45,787 nt of DNA from Rhodospirillales bacterium (GTDB lineage: Bacteria > Pseudomonadota > Alphaproteobacteria > Geminicoccales > Geminicoccaceae): contig WFXL01000107.1 of NCBI GenBank assembly GCA_015490605.1, forward strand, positions 1 to 45,787. The letters run 5' to 3'. The notes beneath the pieces are model-generated. The model made no database searches. It saw nothing but the letters and a program-made list of their open reading frames with translations, and had not been told where the DNA came from. Shown here piece after piece: positions 1 to 8,420 of the stretch; the first letter of the stretch is position 1, and the number at the start of each line of letters is the position of its first letter. The position numbers and the translations under genes were made by a program.

Positions 1-130
1 GTCCCTTGCCGGTGCGCGGACCGGGAGGCACGCGTGATGCCGGTGCCACGGCGGCTTCAGGGGCGGCCGCCGCGCGGGCGGGCTCCGGGGGTGCGGGCGG
101 ATCGGGGGATATGCGCCGGCGGCCGAACAT
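1..130 (-). CDS. cpaF: CpaF/TadA pilus assembly ATPase, N-terminal fragment (cut by window edge)
   Basis: The reading frame starts at an ATG 4 bases after the cpaE stop codon and stays open to the window edge (43 codons). The visible protein begins MFGRRR and continues as a proline- and alanine-rich tail, which is how CpaF-type Tad secretion ATPases commonly begin. The ATPase domain lies outside the window. CpaF/TadA powers Flp pilus assembly from the cytoplasmic face of the inner membrane. The assignment rests on position (cpaF normally follows cpaE) and on the short N-terminus. It is absent from the ORF track because it is short and open-ended. Confidence 0.72.
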   Translation of the reverse strand, partial: MFGRRRISPDPPAPPEPARAAAAPEAAVAPASRVPPGPRTGKG

Positions 131-134
131 GGAA

Positions 135-1361
135 TCAGCCCGCCCGTCGGTCCCAAACGGGCAACGTCAACCGCGCCAGCCATCCGCGGTTGGAGGTGGC
201 CCCGGCGAACCGTTCCACCATGGCATCGAGGATGCGGGCGGTGGCGCGGGCGAGACGCTGGGGCGGCCGGCCGTTGTTGGTGGCCTCGAGGATGGCGGGA
301 TCGGCGGGCAGGGCGAAGTCCACATCCCGCCCCACCGCCTTGGCGAAGTCCGCCTTCGGAATCTCGCCGCGCCGGAACAGACCCACCCGGTTGAGCACGA
401 GATGCACATGGCAGGAAGGATTGGCCTCGGAGGCATAGCGCAGCATGCGCAGCACATCACGAATGCCGGCCAGGGTGGGCTCGCTCACGAGGAACGCCAG
501 GTCGCTCTGCTCCAGCGCCGCCGTGAGCACATCCACCGAACCGTGGGGGCAGTCGAACAGCACATAGTGGAACCGGCGCCGCAGCACTTCCGCCACCACC
601 GGCAGCGCTGGGGCAGGGGAAGGAGGCCAGGCATCCAGCGGCTCCTCGGCGGCGAAGATCCAGAGGGTCTCGTCCACATTGCGGCCGGCCCGCTCGATCC
701 ACAGTTCATCCGCCCGGGCGGGATCCTCGAGGGCCTCTCGCAGGGCCGGCGAGGGGTCAAGGTCGAACGCGAGGGCGAGCTCGCCGAAGGTAGGGTCGAG
801 ATCGAACAGGGCCACGCGGCGACGGCGGGTGGCCACCAGCCGGTGGGCCAGAAGACAGGCGATGCGGGTCACGCCCACGCCGCCGCGGGCCCCGAACACC
901 AGCACCGTACGGCCGCCACGGGCCCCGCGGGCGCGGGCGCGATCCTCGTCCATGGCATCGGCAAGGGAGCGCAGCAGGATCTGCCAGGGTACGGGCACCA
1001 CCAGATAGTCGCGCACGCCTCGGCGCAGGAGCTCGCGGAACAGCCCCACGTCGTTGGCCCGGCCCAGCACCACCACCGAGGTGCCCGGCTCGCAGACATC
1101 GGCCAGCTCGTCGATCCGATCCAGCGGCGTGTCCGTCTCCCCGAGATCCACCACCAGCAGACGGGGCGAGCGGGCCACGCCGAAGGTGCGGATCGCATCC
1201 TCGACGGTGCCGCGCACCACCTGGCAGGGATCGAGCCGCAGCTCCGCGGCGGCCTTCTCCACCATGGTGCGGGTTTCCTCATGGGCGACGAAGGCCACCA
1301 GCGCCGGACGCGTATCGACGCCTGGCTGTTCTGCGGGCGTGGCAACGGCGGGGCTGCTCAC
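135..1361 (-). CDS. cpaE: CpaE/TadZ-type Tad pilus localisation ATPase
   Basis: This 408-residue protein has an N-terminal receiver-like domain (about residues 20-140) followed by a MinD/ParA-like ATPase domain (about 150-390). TadZ/CpaE proteins position the Tad pilus machine at the pole. The nucleotide loop reads GARGGVGVTR. The usual deviant Walker A is KGGxGKT, so both lysines are replaced here (by R and V). A DLDPTFGE segment and a FDCPHG segment match the later MinD-type motifs. The start is GTG at 1361, overlapping the cpaD stop by 4 bases, which suggests translational coupling. The family call is secure from fold motifs and the operon; whether it hydrolyses ATP is uncertain. Confidence 0.9.
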   Translation of the reverse strand: MSSPAVATPAEQPGVDTRPALVAFVAHEETRTMVEKAAAELRLDPCQVVRGTVEDAIRTFGVARSPRLLVVDLGETDTPLDRIDELADVCEPGTSVVVLGRANDVGLFRELLRRGVRDYLVVPVPWQILLRSLADAMDEDRARARGARGGRTVLVFGARGGVGVTRIACLLAHRLVATRRRRVALFDLDPTFGELALAFDLDPSPALREALEDPARADELWIERAGRNVDETLWIFAAEEPLDAWPPSPAPALPVVAEVLRRRFHYVLFDCPHGSVDVLTAALEQSDLAFLVSEPTLAGIRDVLRMLRYASEANPSCHVHLVLNRVGLFRRGEIPKADFAKAVGRDVDFALPADPAILEATNNGRPPQRLARATARILDAMVERFAGATSNRGWLARLTLPVWDRRAG

Positions 1362-2050
1362 GGCGTCTTCTCCGGTTGCGACAGCGGGGGCAGCTCACCC
1401 CGGCGATAGCGCTCCACGGCAAGCGCCTCGCGGACCCCCGAGCTCGGGCCGAGTGTCTGCGGACGCCACAGATCGGCGGGAGCGGCGAGACTTGCCGCAA
1501 GCGCCCGCTGGACCGCACAGCCGAGATGCGCACCGCCCCGTGCCGGCGGCAGCTCGCAGCCCACCACCGTGGGCCGGACCACCACCGCCACCACCTCCAC
1601 CCGCCGGTCGTCCTTCCAGGCAGCTGGCGACTGCCGGGCGGCTGCTTCCCCCAAGGCGCGGGAAGCGACCTCCACCCGCGACCAGCCGCTCTGGCGGAGG
1701 AAGGCCGCCACCGTGCGGGCACGACGGGCTGCGAGGTCGTCGTTGTAGGTGCGCCCGGCACGGGGATCGGCACCGCCATGGAGTATCACAAGCGGTGGTT
1801 CGACCGACCCCAACCCCTCGAGGAAGGCCTTAAGCGCTGTCCGCTCGCCGGCCGTGAGCCGGTCCGAGTCGGTGGCAAAGCGCACCACGTGGCGGACCAC
1901 CACCGGTTCCGGCCGCAGCTCGGGGAGATCCGCGATCTCGTTGGGCGGTGGGGGAGCCGCGGCGCAGCCGGCAAGGAGGAGCAGAATTGCGGCGGCAAAG
2001 GACCTTCGCCCACCGCGCAACCACCATCCCCTCGAGGTGGGCCCTGCCAT
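1358..2050 (-). CDS. cpaD: CpaD-type Tad pilus assembly lipoprotein
   Basis: This 230-residue predicted lipoprotein has an N-terminal hydrophobic segment ending in the lipobox LLAGC (Cys about residue 29). An OmpA-like stretch follows (VVRFATDSDRLTAGE, then an RRARTVAAFL helix). The C-terminal segment GCAVQRALAASLAAPADL matches the conserved CpaD pattern of a GC followed by ANPADL-like residues. CpaD acts in the periplasm or outer membrane beside the CpaC secretin. The ATG at 2050 has a GGAGG ribosome-binding site about 8 bases upstream. It lies 14 bases after cpaC and overlaps cpaE, so it belongs to the same operon. Confidence 0.9.
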   Translation of the reverse strand: MAGPTSRGWWLRGGRRSFAAAILLLLAGCAAAPPPPNEIADLPELRPEPVVVRHVVRFATDSDRLTAGERTALKAFLEGLGSVEPPLVILHGGADPRAGRTYNDDLAARRARTVAAFLRQSGWSRVEVASRALGEAAARQSPAAWKDDRRVEVVAVVVRPTVVGCELPPARGGAHLGCAVQRALAASLAAPADLWRPQTLGPSSGVREALAVERYRRGELPPLSQPEKTP

Positions 2051-2064
2051 GGCCTATCCTCCGG

Positions 2065-3459
2065 TCATTCCCAGGCGAAGCCGTAGCGGCCGTGCAGTGC
2101 GCGTGGCCGCTCGGCCGTCGGCAGATCCTGTACCGGCGCCTCGATCCGCCCGCGCAAGAGCGCCAGAAAGCCGTCCTGGGGGCGCAGTCGCTCCTGTGGC
2201 AGCGACAAGCGCTGCGGCGTCGTCGGCCGGACCAGATAGGGCGTGACCACAATCAAGAGTTCGCTCTCATTGCGCTGAAAGCGGGTGGAGCGGAAGAGTG
2301 CCCCCAGCACCGGCAGGTCGCCGAGACCCGGGAACTTCTCGAACTGACTGCGGGTGCTGCGCGAGATCAGCCCGCCGATGGCGAGGCTCTGGCCGCTCGC
2401 GAGTTCCACGGTGGTCTCGGCCTTGCGGGTGGCCAACGCCGGCACGGCGATGTTCTGCAGGCGGATGGCGCCGGTATCGGTGAGCTCGCTCACTTCGGGC
2501 CGCACCCGGAGGCTGATGCGGCGATCATCCAGCACCGTGGGTGTGAAGGCCAGACGTACGCCGAATTCTCTGAATTCGATGCTGATGTCGCCATTGTCGA
2601 CCCCCACCGGTACCGGGAACTCGCCGCCGGCGAGGAACGCCGCCGTCTCCCCCGAGCGGGCGGTGAGGGTCGGTTCCGCCAGCATCGACACCAGCCCCTC
2701 GCGCGCCAGCGCATCCAGCACCCCGGCGAGGTCGAGATCGCCGTTGCGAACTCCGCCCGACAGCAGACCGGCGGCGCCGGCATCTCCCACCAGTCGCGAG
2801 AGAGCAGCGCCGGTTCCGAGGGGGCGCCCGGTGGCGAGAGAAAAGACCGTATCCCCCGGAGTCGCCACCACATTCCAGTTGACCCCCAGGATCTGCAGGA
2901 CCTCGCGTGAGACTTCGGCCACCCGCACCCGCAGGGTCACCTGGGTGGGGCGGCTGACGCGCACCCGCGCAATCAGCTTCTCCCCCTCACCGAGGAAGCG
3001 ACGTACGAGATCGCCCACATCCGCAGCGGTGGCCGGATCGCGCACCTGGCCCTCCACCAGAAGCCCGCCGGGGAAGGACTCGACCCGAAGGGGCGCCTCC
3101 GGCGCGATGCGGCGCAGGAGCGCCTGCAGGCGCCCAAGAGCATGGCGCACCTCGATGCGGGCCTCGAGCAACGGCCGTTGCTCTTCGCCCACGGCATAGA
3201 GGGTGGTGGTACCGGCCCGGCGCCCGTAGACCCACACCAGGTCCGGCGCCTGCACCTGGACGTCCGCTACCGCCGGTGCCGCCACGAACACGGCGGTGGT
3301 GGGGGCGCCGAGCCGCAACAGCCGCCCCTCGCCCACTTCCAGCGAAACGGTGCGCCGCGGGCCAAGCTCCACCACCCCGGCTCCGGCGCCACCGGCCGGA
3401 AGCCCCAAGGCAAGCCACATGCCCACAAGAAGCAGGAGCACTCGCCGGATCTCCATCAT
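2065..3459 (-). CDS. cpaC: CpaC/RcpA secretin of the Tad pilus
   Basis: This 464-residue protein is the outer-membrane pore for the Flp pilus. It has a signal peptide (hydrophobic residues 6-25), an N-terminal periplasmic pilus/secretin domain with two beta-rich repeats (about 30-110), a BON-like region, and a C-terminal secretin domain (about 210-430). The latter includes SGQSLAIGGLISRSTRSQ and the ending FQRNESELLIVVTPYLVRP, typical of CpaC secretins. Two adjacent ATGs (3459 and 3456) overlap the cpaB stop codon, so coupling to cpaB is likely. The length is normal for the family. Confidence 0.93.
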   Translation of the reverse strand: MMEIRRVLLLLVGMWLALGLPAGGAGAGVVELGPRRTVSLEVGEGRLLRLGAPTTAVFVAAPAVADVQVQAPDLVWVYGRRAGTTTLYAVGEEQRPLLEARIEVRHALGRLQALLRRIAPEAPLRVESFPGGLLVEGQVRDPATAADVGDLVRRFLGEGEKLIARVRVSRPTQVTLRVRVAEVSREVLQILGVNWNVVATPGDTVFSLATGRPLGTGAALSRLVGDAGAAGLLSGGVRNGDLDLAGVLDALAREGLVSMLAEPTLTARSGETAAFLAGGEFPVPVGVDNGDISIEFREFGVRLAFTPTVLDDRRISLRVRPEVSELTDTGAIRLQNIAVPALATRKAETTVELASGQSLAIGGLISRSTRSQFEKFPGLGDLPVLGALFRSTRFQRNESELLIVVTPYLVRPTTPQRLSLPQERLRPQDGFLALLRGRIEAPVQDLPTAERPRALHGRYGFAWE

Positions 3460-4340
3460 TGCCCTGCCTCCCCTTCGCTCCCGGGATCCTCGGCCGCGCC
3501 CTCCGCATCCGGCGGCCCGGCGACCCCAAAGGGCCGGACGGTTTCCTCGGCGCCACGGTAGACCACAATGGTGCGCGCGCGCTTGCGCGCGCGGCTCACC
3601 TCACTCGCCCACAAGGGGCGCTCCGGCCCGCTTTCGGTGTCCCCGCCCACCTCCCGCGCCAGCGGCCGCAGGGCCAGCACCACCCGGCCGAGATCCAGCG
3701 CCAGCGCCACCCGCCGGGCATCCTCCGGCCGCAGCTCAAGGGTGGCGGTGCGGCGCCGACGCGGGAGCTCCGCCCCCTCCTCGCCGGCCGGCGCCAGCCG
3801 GCCGCCGATGGCCACCACCCGCACGTCCCGCACGAGTGTCTCCACCGCCGGCTCGGCTCCGCGCTCCACCACCTGACTCAGGAGCACATCGACGCGGTCG
3901 CCGGGGTAGACCACGCCGGCCTCGGCGAAGGCCTCGTCCACCGGGATGGTGAGCCCGAGAAAGCCGGGACGCAGCACCGCGGCGAGAAAGCCGCGCTCAC
4001 CCGGCTGCACCACATCCGCCCTCATGAGCGGCACGCCCGCCGGCAACGCCCGGCGCACCACCGCCCCCACCAGCTCCTCGAGCGGTACCTCGCGGTCGAC
4101 CCACATGCCCTCGGCCAACGCCTCTTCGGGCCAGGGGCGCCAGGCCAGATCCCCGGCCCGCAGCAGCGTGCCCGGCGTCAGCGCCCGTGCCGCCACCAGC
4201 ACCTCGCGCCGCACCTCCGGCTCGGGCGGAGCCGCCTCCACCGCCGGCGGCCGGCTCTGCCGCTCGATCCAGCTGCGGACATAGACGGCGGTCACCACCG
4301 CACTGGCGAGGGCCAACAGCAGCACCAAGATCCGTCGCAT
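3456..4340 (-). CDS. cpaB: CpaB/RcpC Flp pilus assembly protein (SAF domain)
   Basis: This 294-residue protein has one N-terminal membrane anchor (residues 3-22), then a SAF domain (about 47-110, with LVAARALTPGTLLRAGDL) and the CpaB/RcpC domain with GFLGLTIPVDEAFAEAGVVYPGDRVDVLL. CpaB is a periplasmic component thought to modulate the secretin gate. A long acidic tail (about 265-294) looks disordered. The gene sits between cpaA (7-base gap) and cpaC (overlap), as in other Tad operons. Confidence 0.92.
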   Translation of the reverse strand: MRRILVLLLALASAVVTAVYVRSWIERQSRPPAVEAAPPEPEVRREVLVAARALTPGTLLRAGDLAWRPWPEEALAEGMWVDREVPLEELVGAVVRRALPAGVPLMRADVVQPGERGFLAAVLRPGFLGLTIPVDEAFAEAGVVYPGDRVDVLLSQVVERGAEPAVETLVRDVRVVAIGGRLAPAGEEGAELPRRRRTATLELRPEDARRVALALDLGRVVLALRPLAREVGGDTESGPERPLWASEVSRARKRARTIVVYRGAEETVRPFGVAGPPDAEGAAEDPGSEGEAGQ

Positions 4341-4347
4341 GGGCCGG

Positions 4348-4869
4348 TCATCCCCCAGACCATCCGCCGAGGAGGGCCCCCAGGGCCCCGAGCGTGATGG
4401 CTACGCCATAGGGAACGCTAGCACCCGTTCCTGAACATCCGGTTAACGTCGCCAGCCCCGACCCGCCGCGGCCATGGGCGAACAGCGCGCCGAGCGCGGT
4501 CGATCCGAGCCGCGCCCAGAGCATCTGTCCCAGGGCCAGAAAGCCGCCCGCCAGCGCCGTGAACAGGAGGAAATCCACCACTCCACGGGGCGGCAGGGCG
4601 AGGGCCGCGGCGGTCATGAGCTTGACATCGCCACCCCCGAGAAAGCCCCCGCGCCAGAGCAGAAAGCCCATAAAGAAGACACCCAGCGCCGCCGCCAGCG
4701 TCCCCAGAAGCTCGCCCAAATCCGCCCCGCCGGCAAGACGCCAGGCAAGGCCGGCGAAGGCCGCCACCAGCACCGCGCCATTGGGAATGCGCCGCTGCCG
4801 CAGATCCTCAAGCGCCGCAAAGACCAGCGCGGTCACCAGCGGCAGGGCGAGCCAGGCCAGGAGACTCAC
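4348..4869 (-). CDS. cpaA: CpaA prepilin peptidase (A24 family)
   Basis: This 173-residue integral membrane aspartic peptidase would cleave the Flp prepilin leader. Both catalytic aspartate motifs are visible: ALEDLRQRRIPN near the N-terminus and GGGDVKLM in the middle. It is the short form without the N-terminal methyltransferase domain, as expected for CpaA/TadV. Several hydrophobic helices cover the length. The start is GTG at 4869 with a strong GGAGGAGGG ribosome-binding site just upstream. The ATG-led alternatives would remove the first motif. Confidence 0.9.
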   Translation of the reverse strand: MSLLAWLALPLVTALVFAALEDLRQRRIPNGAVLVAAFAGLAWRLAGGADLGELLGTLAAALGVFFMGFLLWRGGFLGGGDVKLMTAAALALPPRGVVDFLLFTALAGGFLALGQMLWARLGSTALGALFAHGRGGSGLATLTGCSGTGASVPYGVAITLGALGALLGGWSGG

Positions 4870-4892
4870 GCCCTCCTCCCGGTATCAGCGCA

Positions 4893-4916
4893 GACGGCGG
4901 CCTTGCGGCCGCCGTC
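4893..4916 (-). promoter_or_regulatory. Intergenic stem-loop between flp and cpaA (GNRA-capped)
   Basis: A perfect 10-base-pair inverted repeat (GACGGCGGCC / GGCCGCCGTC) closes a 4-base loop. In the minus-strand transcript the loop reads GCAA, a GNRA tetraloop. It lies 22 bases after the flp stop and is not followed by a U-tract. It is more likely an mRNA 3'-end stabiliser or a partial terminator than a full intrinsic terminator. Such an element would let pilin mRNA accumulate above the assembly genes. The structure is seen directly; the function is inferred. Confidence 0.65.
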
Positions 4917-4937
4917 CACCCGCGCACGAAGGCGGCG

Positions 4938-5120
4938 TCAGTTGTTGGACGACGCGGCATTGTCGAGCGTATCGGCGACATTCTGGAAGGTGTCGGTGAG
5001 ATTGCCGCCGAGGGTGCCGAGGACGCCGATGATGGCGACCGCGACCAGCGCGGCGATGAGGCCGTACTCGATCGCGGTCGCACCCGAATCGTCCTGCCAG
5101 AGAGCACGGAGGTGTCGCAT
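4938..5120 (-). CDS. flp: Flp-type major pilin
   Basis: This 60-residue prepilin of the Flp/Tad type is the structural subunit of the pilus. The leader ends in SG and the mature protein would begin ATAIEYGLIAALVAVAII, with the conserved glutamate and tyrosine at mature positions 5 and 6 in a long hydrophobic helix. The C-terminus is short and rich in Asn, Asp and Ser. The ATG at 5120 has a GGGAGA ribosome-binding site. It is first in the operon, ahead of cpaA, and divergent from phaA. Confidence 0.95.
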   Translation of the reverse strand: MRHLRALWQDDSGATAIEYGLIAALVAVAIIGVLGTLGGNLTDTFQNVADTLDNAASSNN

Positions 5121-5163
5121 GGCCGATCTCCCAGTTGGTGGCTGCCGACACCCCCGACCCTAG

Positions 5164-6579
<1,416 letters not shown>

Positions 6580-6585
6580 GGTGAA

Positions 6586-6607
6586 AGGGCGGCCCTCGGG
6601 CCGCCCT
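6586..6607 (+). promoter_or_regulatory. Stem-loop in the phaA-phaB gap
   Basis: A perfect inverted repeat (AGGGCGGCCC TC GGGCCGCCCT) starts 7 bases after the phaA stop. The innermost pair probably opens to give a 4-base loop. No T-tract follows, and the phaB ribosome-binding site begins 13 bases later. It may stabilise the phaA 3' end or attenuate read-through into phaB. The role is inferred only. Confidence 0.55.
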
Positions 6608-6631
6608 GATGCCATGGGAGAGGAGGTCAAC

Positions 6632-7354
6632 ATGTCTCGTGTTGCGCTGGTGACCGGCGGCACCCGCGGGATCGGGGCTGCCATCTCGCGGGCCCTCAAG
6701 CAGGCGGGCCATCGGGTGGTGGCCAACTACCACGGCAATGAGGAGGCGGCGCAGGCGTTTCAGCGGGAGACCGGGATCCCGGTCTACCGCTTCGATGTGG
6801 CCGATTTCGATTCCTGTCGCGAGGCCATCGGCCGCATCGAGCAGGAGGTGGGGCCGATCGACATCCTGGTGAACAATGCCGGCATTACCCGCGATACCAC
6901 CTTCCACCGCATGACCCTCGAACAGTGGCAGGCGGTGATCCGCACCAATCTCGACTCGCTGTTCAATGTCACCCGCCAGGTGATCGAGGGCATGCGTGCG
7001 CGCGGCTGGGGCCGCATCGTCAACATCTCCTCCATCAACGGCCAGAAGGGCCAGTTCGGCCAGACCAACTATTCCGCCGCCAAGGCAGGCGTGCTCGGCT
7101 TCACCAAGGCGCTGGCGCTGGAGAACGCGAAGAAGGGCATCACCGTCAACGCCATCGCCCCCGGCTATATCGCCACCGACATGGTGATGGCGGTGCGCGA
7201 GGACGTGCGCCAGCAGATCATCGCCCAGATCCCGGTGGGCCGCCTGGGTACGCCGGAGGAGGTGGCCCGCTGCGTGGTGTTCCTGGTCAGCGAGGAGGCC
7301 GGCTTCATCACCGGCGCCACCCTCACCGTCAACGGCGGCCAGTACATGATCTGA
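6632..7354 (+). CDS. phaB: Acetoacetyl-CoA reductase (SDR family)
   Basis: This 240-residue short-chain dehydrogenase reduces acetoacetyl-CoA to (R)-3-hydroxybutyryl-CoA, normally with NADPH. It shows the cofactor-binding TGGTRGIG, NNAG, and the catalytic Ser-Tyr-Lys set in NISSINGQKGQFGQTNYSAAKAG. The family-typical ending TGATLTVNGGQYM is intact. The start is ATG 6632, with AGGAGGT 4 bases upstream; an in-frame ATG at 6614 is less well placed. It directly follows phaA. FabG is the alternative family, but the motif set and neighbour favour PhaB. Confidence 0.93.
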   Translation: MSRVALVTGGTRGIGAAISRALKQAGHRVVANYHGNEEAAQAFQRETGIPVYRFDVADFDSCREAIGRIEQEVGPIDILVNNAGITRDTTFHRMTLEQWQAVIRTNLDSLFNVTRQVIEGMRARGWGRIVNISSINGQKGQFGQTNYSAAKAGVLGFTKALALENAKKGITVNAIAPGYIATDMVMAVREDVRQQIIAQIPVGRLGTPEEVARCVVFLVSEEAGFITGATLTVNGGQYMI

Positions 7355-7382
7355 GAGGCCTCGCTCCCACCGCCCGAGCGGC

Positions 7383-7411
7383 TTGACGCCACCCGGCCGC
7401 CTTCCTAGATC
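7383..7411 (+). promoter_or_regulatory. Candidate sigma-70 promoter of tRNA-Met
   Basis: TTGACG (5 of 6 matches to the -35 consensus) is followed by a 17-base spacer and TAGATC (3 of 6). It ends 13 bases before the tRNA 5' end, which places a start site just ahead of the mature tRNA. The spacing is convincing; the -10 match is weak. Confidence 0.5.
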
Positions 7412-7424
7412 CACGGGCGCCTGG

Positions 7425-7499
7425 GGCGGAGTAGCTCAGCGGTAGAGCAGCGGAATCATAATCCGTGGGTCGGGGGTTCGAATCCCTCCTCCGCTACCA
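7425..7499 (+). tRNA. tRNA-Met (anticodon CAT), elongator type
   Basis: A full cloverleaf can be folded by hand: acceptor GGCGGAG/CTCCGCT (with one G-T pair), D-stem GCTC/GAGC, anticodon stem GCGGA/TCCGT with loop ATCATAA, and T-arm GGGGG-TTCGAAT-CCCTC. The discriminator is A and CCA is encoded. The anticodon CAT is at 7457-7459. The first acceptor pair is present, which argues against initiator tRNA. The sequence resembles alphaproteobacterial elongator tRNA-Met. A CAT-anticodon tRNA-Ile with lysidine is the alternative. Confidence 0.95.
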
Positions 7500-7828
7500 G
7501 CCCTCCCGCTGCTGTTCCCGGGAAGCGGACAGCCTGCCATGTGTGGCCGGGTGCCGGGCAGATGGCACACGGTGATCCCGTCAAAGCCTGACGACCGTCG
7601 CGGGCAGGCCTGACCATGGCCGCATCAATCCGGGCTGTCCGGGCCGAACCGACTCGAACTTTGGCGGAACGGCGCGGCGGCTGGCACCGCCCCCATCAAC
7701 CGCGGTCCGATCATGGCTCCGGCCGGTGGCGGCCATGCGCCCGCCCCCTAGCCTCCGGCTGCGGGATCTGGTGTGTTTGCGCCTCCGGCTCCGGGGTCTG
7801 GCACGGTTGGGCTTGACCGGTGGGGCCC
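7500..7828. other. Intergenic stretch without a recognisable gene
   Basis: The 329 bases lie between tRNA-Met (plus) and the 3' end of the YqgE gene (minus). Open frames here are short and look like no known protein. The only structure I see is a 21-base imperfect direct repeat (listed separately) and a small TTCCCGGGAA palindrome just after the tRNA. No intrinsic terminator with a T-tract is visible. Confidence 0.6.
7751..7801. repeat. Imperfect direct repeat, period 30
   Basis: Two 21-base copies beginning GCCTCCGGCT (7751-7771 and 7781-7801) differ at two positions and are spaced 30 bases start to start. They lie in non-coding DNA close to the 3' end of the YqgE gene. With only two copies, the function is unknown. 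Confidence 0.6.
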
Positions 7829-8398
7829 TCAGGCGCGGCCCATGTGGGTGGACAGCAGCCGCGGGTCGATGCCGAGGCGGGCGAGGGCCGCATCCCACTT
7901 GCGCGCATCCGGCAGATCGAACACCAGCTCATAGTCGGCCGGGGCCACCAGCCAGCCATTGGCCTGGATCTCCGCATCCAGCTGGCCCGGCGCCCAGCCG
8001 GCATAGCCCAGCGCCAGGATGCGCCGCCCGGGCCCCTCGCCGCGGGCGATGGCCTTGAGGATGTCGACCGTGGCGGTGAGGGCGAAGCGCTCGTCGATCA
8101 CCAGGCTGGCCGCCTCCACCGCGTCGGTGGAGTGGAGCACGAAGCCCCGGCCGGTTTCCACCGGACCGCCGAAATGGACCGGCAGCTCCACCTCCGGGAC
8201 GATGTCGAGCTGCTTGGCTACCTCGGCGAAACTCACCTCCTTCAGGGGCTTGTTGACGATCAGCCCCATCGCCCCCTCGGGCGAATGGCTGCACAGATAG
8301 ACCACCGAGCGCTGGAAGCGCGGGTCCTCCATGTGGGGCATGGCCACCAGCAGCTGACCGGTGAGGTGCTCGCCCTTGCCGCCCGCGCGTTGCTCCAT
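7829..8398 (-). CDS. YqgE/AlgH family protein
   Basis: This 189-residue protein matches the UPF0301/YqgE (AlgH) family: GQLLVAMPHMEDPRFQRSVVYLCSH, then GAMGLIVNKP, HFGGPVETGRGFVLHS and LGYAGWAPGQLDAEI. The biochemical role of this family is not established. The start chosen is ATG 8398, with AGGAGG 9 bases upstream; the track start at 8476 adds 26 residues that lack family similarity. It lies 22 bases after hemB on the same strand, so co-transcription is likely. Confidence 0.9.
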   Translation of the reverse strand: MEQRAGGKGEHLTGQLLVAMPHMEDPRFQRSVVYLCSHSPEGAMGLIVNKPLKEVSFAEVAKQLDIVPEVELPVHFGGPVETGRGFVLHSTDAVEAASLVIDERFALTATVDILKAIARGEGPGRRILALGYAGWAPGQLDAEIQANGWLVAPADYELVFDLPDARKWDAALARLGIDPRLLSTHMGRA

Positions 8399-8420
8399 GC
8401 GCCGAGGCCTCCTGCCGTCC

